A stretch of 64,000 nt of DNA from Chitinophagaceae bacterium (GTDB lineage: Bacteria; Bacteroidota; Bacteroidia; Chitinophagales; Chitinophagaceae), in contig JADKJC010000002.1 in the NCBI GenBank assembly GCA_016722465.1, positions 634,501 through 698,500 of the forward strand, written 5' to 3'. Below the pieces are notes generated by a model. It was not told the DNA's origin. It saw only the letters and a program-made list of their open reading frames with translations, and did no database searches. Positions 7,654 through 15,473 of the stretch are shown here, one piece after another; within the stretch, counting starts at the first letter, position 1, and each line of letters starts with the position of its first letter. The translations under genes were made by a program, and so were the position numbers.

Positions 7654-9470
7654 TTATTGTTTCGATCTTTCTAAAACCTCTATGCGTTTTTGCAGGGCGT
7701 CAATTTGTTGTTGCATGATTTCTTTTTGCTGCTGCTGTTCCTTCACCGCATTGATGAGCATGTAAGTCATGGCACTGTTATCTACCTGTAAATAGCTGCT
7801 GCCATCGGGTGCTTTTTTTACAGTTGATTCTGAAATCATGTAGGGAGAAATTTGCTGCAGCTCCTGCGCCAGTATGCCTACATATGTTGGTTTTGTATCG
7901 TAGCCGCTGGCCTCATTGTAATTGTAGCAAACAGGATTTATTTTTAAAAGGGAAGAAAGACCATCAGTGTAAGGAGTGATGTTTTGTTTTAACCTGCTGT
8001 CGGAAAAAGTGGCCCAGCTTCCGCCACCTGCTTTACTGGCATTGCCATTTACTGAAAGTTTTTGGTCGGCGGTGCCGCTGCCGATCATTAAGTTACCGCC
8101 AAGGCGTTGCAGCCTTAAGTCTGCGGCTGCACCGCTATTCCTTACCTGTATATCATTTTGATCTACTACCATATTGGTAGACGAGTAATAGCCAATGCTC
8201 ATCAACCCGGAGTTGTCTGCAAGCGTTACATCGTTGATGGTACCTGTTACCTGTAGTTTGGTTCCTATGTTAGCGGCGCTGGGGTCACCGATGGATACCT
8301 TGCCATTTTTGAGAACTACTAATGCATTGCTGCGTTCGCTACCAATGTCATCTCCATTGCCTATAATAAACAATGGTGTTGTTTGTGCAACTTCTGTTTG
8401 AGAGACAACAATAGGATCACAATTCATTCCTATTACAAAAGAAGAATACCCATGGGCATAATTGCCCAATCCCACCGCAGTTGAAGCGTAACCACGGGCA
8501 ATACAATTTCTTCCTATTGCTGTAGAATAATCGGCAATTGCATCTGTACCTCTTCCCATTGCTGTTGATGCAGTTCCCTGAGCATTTGTATTTTCACCCA
8601 TTGCTGTTGAATGAATACCAGTTGCTATAGTATTATATCCACTGGCAAAGGAAGCTTCTCCAATATTATTTTGATCCCAAAAAGTACTGCCATCATAACT
8701 GCCAATTATATTTTTTACCGTACCCACCCTAAACGCCGCTTTATCGGGATACCACATCATTCGGCTTCCTTCACCCGACACCGGCGGTAAACCGGGGCTT
8801 GCAGGAAATGTTGCCGGCCCGGTAAACACCACATTACTGTCTGCCACATGAAGCCGGGCTAAAGGATAGCTGGTGCCAAAACCCACATTCCCATTTTTCT
8901 GCACCACCATGGCATTGCTCCGGGCATCGTTATTATCGCCATTGCCAATAATAAAAAGCGGTGTGGTGGCAGTAACGGCGGCTTGTTTGCCCAAAACACT
9001 ATCGTTGTACATACCCGTTACAAAAGAACCATAACCATTGGCATGGTTAAAGCTGCCGGCTGCGGTGGAGTAATCTGCATTGGCCTGGTTGGAACCACCG
9101 GTGGATAAAGAGTAGTCACCCATTGCATTGTTGTTGTAGCCCATGGCCGTAGCATAAGCACCTTTGGCTTTTACACTGAAGCCACTGGCAAAAGAGTAGT
9201 TGCCTACATTGTCTTTGTTCCATTCGGCGGCGGTTACTGCACCGGCCCTAAAAGCAGCTTTATCAGCATACCACATCAGCCTGCTGCCGGCACCATTCAC
9301 CGGTGTTTCGCCAACTGTTAGCGGCAGCGGATAAGGTCCGGTAAACAAACACTGCTATCTGCAACATGCAGCCTTGCCTTAGGAAGTGTGGTACCAATGC
9401 CTACATTTTGTGCACTTGTTATTGTTGCAAGGCAACAGAAGAAAAGACTGAAAAAAATAATCCTTTTCAT
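7654..9470 (-). CDS. Secreted fibre with two head modules and S74 end (frameshifted)
   Basis: Translation from the ATG at 9470 gives [20 protein letters not shown] and [20 protein letters not shown], then breaks. The run at 9347-9349 has three A where the near-identical 5129-7636 gene has four. With one base restored the product has 605 residues. It holds two successive opening-plus-head modules, the second beginning [18 protein letters not shown], then a stalk and an S74 domain ([25 protein letters not shown]) with a terminal coiled coil ([14 protein letters not shown]). The first module is nearly identical in DNA to the 5129-7636 gene. It starts 160 bases after the FG-GAP gene and ends 17 bases before the next fibre gene. 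Confidence 0.8.
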
Positions 9471-9628
9471 AATCTCATTTTTTGATTCAGTTATTCAGGC
9501 ACTTTAGAAAAACCCCTGTATATCTTTTTATGATTCTATTTTATTGCCACCCCGGAACTGGTGAAATAAAATATAGTGAATGATAATTTTAAATTGGCAT
9601 GCATACTATTCAGCATACCAATTTGAAC

Positions 9629-11555
9629 TTATTGGGTATTAAAAAAATATATCTTGCCTGTGTTAGAATATGTTTGGCCGGATGAATTGGTGTAGTCAAA
9701 ACCAGGAGCACCTACTGCTATATATTGGCCATTGATAGCTACACTTGTGCCGAAATCATCACCGTAATGCCCATCGCTTGCCACAAGCCTGGCTTGTTGG
9801 TACCAATTGGTACCCGAACGTTTAAAAACATAGGCTTTTCCCTTGCTTTCAGTAGCAATCAGCCATTGCGGAGCACCTATTACAATATTATCTTCACTGA
9901 TACTTACACTGCTACCAAAATCGTCAAACCGATCCCGTTCTGAAGCGATGATTTCTGCCTGAAGGCTCCAGGTACTGCCGGTACGGTTATATACATATGC
10001 TTTACCTACAAACTGTTTCCCTTCAATCATTTTTCCCGGCGTTCCCACAACCGCATAGTCGCCGCTGATACTTACACTATAACCGAAATTGTTACCCGAA
10101 GCTAGGTCTGCAGCAGTTAATATGGCCTGTTGGCTCCAGGCACTGCCGGTTCTGTAAAAAATATATGCTTTACCCTGATAATTGTTACCACCTACATTTT
10201 TGTTATAAGCTCCTACAATTATATAGTTACCGCTGATAGACAGGCTATAACCAAACCAATCACCGCCGGCTCCATCGCTTGCTGTCAGTATGGCCACCTG
10301 GTTCCAATTGGATGAACCAGTTTCTTTTTGAAATATATAAGCACAGCCCTGATCAACATTCCCTCCAACGTCTTTTCCATAGGCTCCAATCACTGCGTAG
10401 CTGCCGCTAATACTGACACTACAGCCAAAAAAATCGTTGGCAGCGCCATTACTGGCAGTTACTTCTGCGGCAAATCCCAGGCTACTGAAATTTGCATTGT
10501 ACAAATATGCTTTGCCTTGTGCGCTGTTATTACCCACTTTCCTTCCGGGAGCACCCACTGCTATATAATTTCCGTAAAGGTTATCTACAGCCACCGCCGC
10601 TCCATACTTTGCATTGGCAGTATCATCCGGTGCTATTGCACTGCTTGTTGGATCTGTTGGTAGCCATTGACCAGAGTTTAGTATAAGTTAAGACCCTACC
10701 GGCATTTATTTGAAACCCCGGGCCCCCCGAAATGGCCGCAACAGAAGAACCGACAGTGCCTGAAATGCCCACACTTGAGCCAAATAAACTATTGGCATTG
10801 TCTCCCGAAAAACTGTAATTTTCATTTGATGCAGGATTACTGCCCCAGCCATTGTTATTACCCTTACTGGTTAAAGAAAGCCATTGAGTACCATCGTAAC
10901 CTTCAAAGTCTTTATTAATGCTGTTCCAGCGAATGGTTCCAGCATCCGGGCTCACTAAATCATCACCGAGTTTGAGTTTACCATTTACCTGTAACATTTG
11001 CCCCGGGGCAACTGTATTAATGCCCACTTTGGGTAAAGCAGGTTGATCACTATAATGAAGTGTGATTTGCCAACTGTTGGCATTTACCCGGTTCTCTATG
11101 GCATTACACCCTAAATTATTTACGTTGGAAGTTGCCCGCCATGCATGCATTTCAAAGCTTATAACTGTACCGCCTGCATACGTACCATTGGCAATACTGA
11201 TATTGGTTCGATTGTAAACAAAGGTTCCTGTTGTGGTACCTCTCCCGTTATGGCTTGTGGGCTCAGTAATATTTGTATTGGCACACTTTACCTGGCTGCG
11301 CTGGTCTTCCATTTTTCCAGAACCCAGCGCCGTCATACTGTAGCTGATATCTATTCCTGTTACCGCATAAGTTTCTCCTGCAGGCAGGGATAATTGCAGT
11401 ACAATATTATTTCCATTACAGGTAGAGTCAAATGCGAAAGAGGAAGTAGGTATATCTCCCAGGTTATATGTTGCCGTTATACTGTTTTGAGCACTTGCTG
11501 TGTATGTTAGCAAAATGAAAAGTAACCCTGCAGATAAATAATGTAGCTTGTTCAT
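9629..11555 (-). CDS. Secreted FG-GAP propeller with fibre-type stalk (frameshifted)
   Basis: The first 310 codons encode a signal peptide ending ASAQ, an unrecognised ~150-residue domain with Cys, a stalk segment (KVGINTVAPGQMLQVNGKLK, GTIRWNS, FEGYDGTQWLSL) and the first propeller blade. After VLTYT the frame is lost by one extra base, probably in the run at 10677-10679. The other frame continues SGQWLPTDPTSSAIAPDD into six more FG-GAP-like blades, each with FGxSVSISGxYAVVGA and QGKAYIF motifs. Corrected, it is one 641-residue protein with seven blades. It probably displays the propeller on the cell surface or in the medium. The blades resemble integrin-type FG-GAP repeats, and the ligand is unknown. 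Confidence 0.78.
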
Positions 11556-11587
11556 AATGAATTGTATGTTTAGTAGATTTATGCTGC

Positions 11588-11746
11588 TTAATTAACCTTG
11601 CCAAATATTGCTTTACCGCCGTCTTCTTTATAATCTGAAACAGATCTTATTGCAGTGATAAACTTAATATCGCCTGTTTGTACTTTTGCATATGCAATTT
11701 GCAAAACAGCAATTAAGAATAATATATACCTGAAATACCCTTTCAT
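11588..11746 (-). CDS. Possible small secreted peptide, 52 aa
   Basis: An ATG at 11746 opens MKGYFRYILFLIAVLQIAYA, a good signal peptide, followed by ~32 residues (KVQTGDIKFITAIRSVSDYK, EDGGKAIFGKVN) and a stop. It lies between two secreted-protein genes of the same strand, 32 bases before the FG-GAP gene. It may be a true short peptide or the truncated start of a longer lost gene. No family is recognised. Confidence 0.4.
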   Translation of the reverse strand: MKGYFRYILFLIAVLQIAYAKVQTGDIKFITAIRSVSDYKEDGGKAIFGKVN

Positions 11747-11804
11747 TTAAACAGTTGAAAAATATTGAACTCATTTCATTTTACTACAAGGAAGCAATTC
11801 CTCA

Positions 11805-12884
11805 TCATACAAAATCAAGCCCGGCCTTATTGTATTTGCCTTTGCCAATATAGCTTTGTGCTATGCTTATATGATGTGAACCACATTGCCCATTGGTATT
11901 TTTAAAAAATACTACCACTGGTTGGTCTAAGTATTGATGTGTTGGTATGCCATACTTATCTTTTTGTACTACCCAACCATCATTAACACCTGCAAACACT
12001 TTTACAATTGTTTTTCCTTTTGTTTCACTTAAAAAGAATTTTTTGATTTGGTCAACTGTAAATCCACCACCAATTGGTTGGCTTTTTGCTGTCCAGCTTT
12101 CTGGCATTTGCATGTTTTCTACTTTTGCATTATCTGCCTGTGCCTTAGCTTTAGCCTTATCAGCATATCCTTTTGATACTTGTGCGTTACGTGTTTTTTT
12201 GTATTGCTCAGCAAGTTTAGGAAGCACAGCCAATCTATTAGCCTTTAATTTTGCTATATCGCTATTGCTAAAAATAAAATCAAATTCTCCCTGAAAACTG
12301 GGCCATTTTTCTTCTGCATTTTTTTTACCCCATGCGTCCATGGATTCGTCAAATATTTCAACTTTAATCGTGTACTTCCCATTTTCAGGAAAATATACTG
12401 GATCAATCAGGTTATAAAATGGTACCGGCTCAGGATCGTTATTGTAACCAAGCATAGAGCCAATACCTGTGGAAACATTTTCCGGTCCGGGCAGTACATC
12501 AACGTTTAGCGCTTTAATATTCCAGTTAATGTTTAAAAGGCTCCAGACTTTATTACTATAGTCACGACTATATTCGTTACCCATTATCACTCCGTTTTTA
12601 AACACTTTTACATTATAATATAGATACCATTCATTGTAGGTGCTGTCTTTATTTCCACCTGGCACATCTAACAGCTCGTTGAATAACTTTCCATCATTGG
12701 GTACGAGTTGTCCGTAAATAAAATCACTGCTGGTAAAACTTTTAGATGTGCTTACATTTCCATTGCTAAAGGGTTGTGTAGCAAATATTATTTTGCCTAC
12801 ATTTCTTTTTGTTCGGGTTGACTGTGCCGAAAGCAATGCCGGGCTAAGCAGCATTAAAAAAATTGCGACATACAATTTAAACAT
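11805..12884 (-). CDS. Secreted protein of unknown function
   Basis: The 359-residue product begins MFKLYVAIFLMLLSPALLSA, a signal peptide. The mature part has an N-terminal beta-rich region with YNEWYLYYNVKVFKNGVIMG, a middle part ending YFPENGKYTIKVEIFDESMD, and a Lys/Ala-rich helical stretch (residues ~225-255). The last ~100 residues contain GKTIVKVFAGVNDGWVVQKD and a Cys-Gly-Ser-His-His motif. I do not recognise the family. It is encoded on the same strand as the fibre cluster, 58 bases upstream of the small peptide, so it may belong to the same transcription unit. Confidence 0.6.
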   Translation of the reverse strand: MFKLYVAIFLMLLSPALLSAQSTRTKRNVGKIIFATQPFSNGNVSTSKSFTSSDFIYGQLVPNDGKLFNELLDVPGGNKDSTYNEWYLYYNVKVFKNGVIMGNEYSRDYSNKVWSLLNINWNIKALNVDVLPGPENVSTGIGSMLGYNNDPEPVPFYNLIDPVYFPENGKYTIKVEIFDESMDAWGKKNAEEKWPSFQGEFDFIFSNSDIAKLKANRLAVLPKLAEQYKKTRNAQVSKGYADKAKAKAQADNAKVENMQMPESWTAKSQPIGGGFTVDQIKKFFLSETKGKTIVKVFAGVNDGWVVQKDKYGIPTHQYLDQPVVVFFKNTNGQCGSHHISIAQSYIGKGKYNKAGLDFV

Positions 12885-13089
12885 GGCAGTTAAGTTTTAA
12901 TTTATAAATATTCAGGTGTGTAGAATTACAGGTTGCGTTATATTTTTAAACGGCCAGGTATCGCCTCATGTAAGAATTTGCTTTTCTTTCCGGGTACTGG
13001 CACGCCTGGCTTATTCTTTTTCTTAATTGTACAGCACAGAACTGCATTTATTTCCCGGTGCTTATTTTTACCTGTCTCCACCTGTTTCG

Positions 13090-13593
13090 TTATGCCTTTT
13101 GAGATAATAAGGTATCCAGTGCCACCAGCAAATCAGACTTTGTATAATCAGTAAATTTTAACGGGATATCAAACTCAACATTTTCTTTATTAATGGTGAG
13201 GAATTTTGTTTCCCCGAAGCTTCCTACCCTGGTACCATTATTGGTTTTAATTACCGTAGGTTTAAAATGATAAGTGATGATTTGATTTACAGGAAGCTCC
13301 CAGCATATTTGCTTATCCAGGAATACAGCTACCAATGTGCTTCCAATCAAAGGGATAAATTGCAAGAACCCAAATTTGTATCTAAAAAAAACAAGCCGCT
13401 TATTGGTTAAATACAAAAGGCCGGTTTTGCGGCATTCCTTATTGCTGCCGAAAAAGGTAATATCATTTTCCACCTGCAATATTTTTTCATTCGGCAGCAT
13501 GTCAAATTGAAACTTGTCTCTTTTTTTATCTGCGATTTTCGCAAATACAAAAGCAATAATAAACAGCAGGAATATTAGAATTGTAAGTACCAT
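13090..13593 (-). CDS. Membrane-anchored protein with PH/GRAM-like fold
   Basis: The 167-residue protein opens with one membrane helix (MVLTILIFLLFIIAFVFAKI). After it come LPNEKILQVENDITFFG and GLLYLTNKRLVFFRYKFG, the pattern of GRAM/bacterial PH domains (TNKRLVF is typical), with a hydrophobic segment FIPLIGSTLVAVFL near residue 80. No signal cleavage is expected. Function is unknown, and such proteins are often involved in the envelope or in lipid binding. It sits alone between the fibre cluster and the two-component block. Confidence 0.55.
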   Translation of the reverse strand: MVLTILIFLLFIIAFVFAKIADKKRDKFQFDMLPNEKILQVENDITFFGSNKECRKTGLLYLTNKRLVFFRYKFGFLQFIPLIGSTLVAVFLDKQICWELPVNQIITYHFKPTVIKTNNGTRVGSFGETKFLTINKENVEFDIPLKFTDYTKSDLLVALDTLLSQKA

Positions 13594-13633
13594 AAGTTTC
13601 TGTTTTAATCAACCTACTCTTGTTACATTTAAT

Positions 13634-13896
13634 TCATATTGAATCTTTCTTCTTGTGCATTGGGTGTTCTTTTTCCATAGGGAAAGGGTCGACAGGTCCT
13701 CGGGGTTTTATTCCTTTTCTTTTAGGAACAGAATCTTTCTTTTTCTCCATTTGTTCAGGCTGGGTAGGTTTTGGTGGCGCTGTTGGCGGGGTTTGCCCGG
13801 TAGGTTTTGTGGTAGGGTTGGGTTTTACTTTTGCACTTTGTGCCTGGCAAAACCAACATTTAAAAGCACCAGCAGCATTAAAAGGAACTGTTTCAT
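13634..13896 (-). CDS. Small Pro/Lys-rich secreted protein (frameshifted)
   Basis: The ATG at 13896 opens MKQFLLMLLVLLNVGF, then the frame is lost. With one more base in the run at 13849-13852, the reading continues CQAQSAKVKPNPTTKPTGQT, PPTAPPKPTQPEQ, MEKKKDSVPKRKG and ends HPMHKKKDSI, 87 residues in all. The corrected protein has a clean signal peptide cut at AQ and a basic, proline-rich, probably unstructured mature part. A TACCCCATTGGGTGA palindrome lies ~100 bases upstream of the start, shared with the adjacent kinase and regulator genes. Function is unknown. Confidence 0.5.
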
Positions 13897-13998
13897 AAAT
13901 TTCATTTTTATTGATGCTTACTCTTTATAAAGATTTTCAGCTAACTCTTATACTTAAAAAGTACGGGGTAAAGTTGCAGTTGAATCAAAGCAAATCAA

Positions 13999-14013
13999 TA
14001 CCCCATTGGGTGA
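13999..14013. promoter_or_regulatory. Palindromic site, copy 1
   Basis: TACCCCATTGGGTGA, an imperfect palindrome on TACCC-ATT-GGGTA. It lies 103 bases upstream of the Pro/Lys-rich secreted protein start. Two better copies stand at 15459 and 19371. Confidence 0.5.
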
Positions 14014-14113
14014 TATTTGTAAGGAGTGGTTGAAGGAAAAGCATTGGAGTTTTAGCCCACTGACGGGCAGAGGGCGCTAAGAAGGGGAAAACTATGAGTG
14101 CTGAAAAGGGTAA

Positions 14114-14200
14114 TTATATTCTTGAAAGTGCTTTTAAATGTGCAGCTATTGAAATAGCTTCGTTTCGACTGTTTACGTGGAGTGCTTGCGGCATGGCAGT
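14114..14200 (-). pseudogene. Fragment of a LuxR-type regulator C-terminus
   Basis: The minus strand reads LHVNSRNEAISIAAHLKAL then SRI and a stop at 14114. This matches the end of the intact regulator at 14761-15417 (LHVNSRNEAVIKAGQLKAF, SKL) in order and length. Upstream the match decays: TV is kept but the HVKHIYKK helix is missing. The remnant lies 550 bases from the intact gene, in the same orientation. It overlaps the untranslated region upstream of the DUF4160 gene. Confidence 0.7.
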
Positions 14201-14258
14201 TACTGTAAAATTCGTTGTAAATAGAAAATGGTTAAATTTGATGGACAATAAATTGAAA

Positions 14259-14498
14259 ATGCCAGAAATATTTCGCTTTTTTGGAATCAGGTTTTTCTAC
14301 TTTAGCAACGACCATTTGCCTGTTCATGTTCACATAAAAACAAGTGACGGAACTGCTAAATTTGAAATTGACCCATTGATACTGATAGAAAACAAAGGCG
14401 TGAAAATGAAAGATATTTATTTGGCAGAAAGTATTATTGAAGAAAACAGGGAGTTGATTATAAGGCACTGGAACGATTTTTTTAACACCAAGCAATAA
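14259..14498 (+). CDS. DUF4160 domain protein
   Basis: From MPEIFRFFGIRFFYFSNDHL through PVHVHIKTSDG the protein matches the DUF4160 family, whose members start MPxIxRFxGYxFxFYSNEH and carry the HVH motif. It has 79 residues from this start. An ATG at 14241 would add six residues, and the longer open frame upstream is rejected because it runs through the LuxR remnant. DUF4160 genes are often followed by a DUF2442 gene, as here (five bases apart), and the pair has been proposed to act as a toxin-antitoxin-like module. No function is proven. Confidence 0.75.
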   Translation: MPEIFRFFGIRFFYFSNDHLPVHVHIKTSDGTAKFEIDPLILIENKGVKMKDIYLAESIIEENRELIIRHWNDFFNTKQ

Positions 14499-14503
14499 GT
14501 AAA

Positions 14504-14743
14504 ATGCAAGCAAAAAAAATTTGGTTCGATGTAGCATACATTTATGTAGAAACTACTGACAATAAGATTGGTAAAATGCCATTGGCCTGGTTTCCCCGGC
14601 TACTGAACGCAAGTAAAGAAGAACTCGACAAATTTGAATTATGGGCAGATAATAGCTGGATACATTGGGAAGGTATTGGGGAGGATTTATCGGTAGAAGG
14701 ATTCTTTACCTTTAAAAAAGAAAAAATTGGGATACAGTCTTAA
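14504..14743 (+). CDS. DUF2442 domain protein
   Basis: The 79-residue protein contains GKMPLAWFPRLLNASKEELD and WIHWEGIGEDLSVEGF, the conserved segments of DUF2442, a small domain that frequently follows DUF4160. It starts five bases after the DUF4160 stop, so the two are co-translated. A partner or antitoxin-like role is inferred from this pairing only. The gene converges on the response regulator, with 17 bases between the stops. Confidence 0.75.
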   Translation: MQAKKIWFDVAYIYVETTDNKIGKMPLAWFPRLLNASKEELDKFELWADNSWIHWEGIGEDLSVEGFFTFKKEKIGIQS

Positions 14744-14760
14744 ATATTCATTACTACAAG

Positions 14761-15417
14761 CTACAATTTGCTGAAGGCCTTCAACTGCCCCGCCTTTATA
14801 ACAGCTTCGTTGCGGCTGTTTACGTGTAGTTTTTTATAGATGTGCTTTACGTGAGTTCTTACTGTATCGTAACTGATGAAGACTTTATCAGCAATGGCTT
14901 TGCAACTGAGCCCTTCAGCCATCAGTAATAATATTTCTTTCTCCCGCTGGCTAAGGTTATGCTCTTCATCCCCAGCAGGGAAACTGGTGAAGCTTGTAGC
15001 CGAAAAAAATGCCAATGCTTTTTTTGCCACACTTACATTCATGCTGGCGCCACCATTGTACACTTCTGTTACGGCTTCTAAATATTTATTGGGAGGGTCG
15101 TTTTTTAGTATATACCCGGAAGCACCTGCACACAGTGCCTGGAAAATTTTTTCACTGTCGTTGAATACAGTCTGGATAACAATTTTTATTTCGGGGTATT
15201 GCTGTTGCATCTGCCTGGTAACTTCTATGCCGTTCATGCCGGGCATTTCTATATCCATCAGTATCACATCGGGTGTTGACCTTTTTATTTTTTCTTCCCA
15301 GCGGCTGCCATCAGGAAAAGTGCCGCAGCATGTATAGCCAGCAGTGCCATTGAGTATGGCTTCCAGGGCATCCCGTACTAACTTGTTATCTTCAAATATG
15401 GCGACTTTTATTTCCAT
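14761..15417 (-). CDS. NarL/LuxR-family response regulator
   Basis: The 218-residue protein has a receiver domain (FEDN acidic pocket, phospho-acceptor Asp55 in VILMDIEMPGMNG, Lys in YILKND) and a C-terminal LuxR helix-turn-helix (LSQREKEILLLMAEGLSCKA, VFISYDTVRTHVKHIYKKLH). It follows two HPK7-type kinases on the same strand and is their evident partner. The palindrome TACCCCATTAGGGTA lies 42 bases before its start and overlaps the stop of the kinase upstream, so autoregulation is plausible. Confidence 0.93.
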   Translation of the reverse strand: MEIKVAIFEDNKLVRDALEAILNGTAGYTCCGTFPDGSRWEEKIKRSTPDVILMDIEMPGMNGIEVTRQMQQQYPEIKIVIQTVFNDSEKIFQALCAGASGYILKNDPPNKYLEAVTEVYNGGASMNVSVAKKALAFFSATSFTSFPAGDEEHNLSQREKEILLLMAEGLSCKAIADKVFISYDTVRTHVKHIYKKLHVNSRNEAVIKAGQLKAFSKL

Positions 15418-15458
15418 GTTGTAATGATAAAGTTGGGCTTTTTTAGTTGTAAAGCAAG

Positions 15459-15473
15459 TACCCCATTAGGGTA
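15459..15473. promoter_or_regulatory. Palindromic site, copy 2
   Basis: TACCCCATTAGGGTA: TACCC and GGGTA are exact inverted repeats around CATTA. It overlaps the stop codon of the kinase gene ending at 15466 and is 42 bases upstream of the response regulator start. Confidence 0.6.

Noticed and set aside
3750..11555. Prophage tail-fibre region
   Set aside because: All fibre genes have Sec signal peptides, and no capsid, tail, lysis or integrase gene is present, so they are cellular secreted proteins using phage-like modules.
12885..13089. Lys/Pro-rich open stretch on the minus strand between two hypothetical genes
   Set aside because: There is no plausible start or signal peptide, and similarity to the Pro/Lys-rich protein is only compositional.
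14094..14258. Long N-terminal extension of the DUF4160 protein
   Set aside because: It runs antisense through a LuxR remnant and is absent from the family pattern starting MPEIFRFFG.
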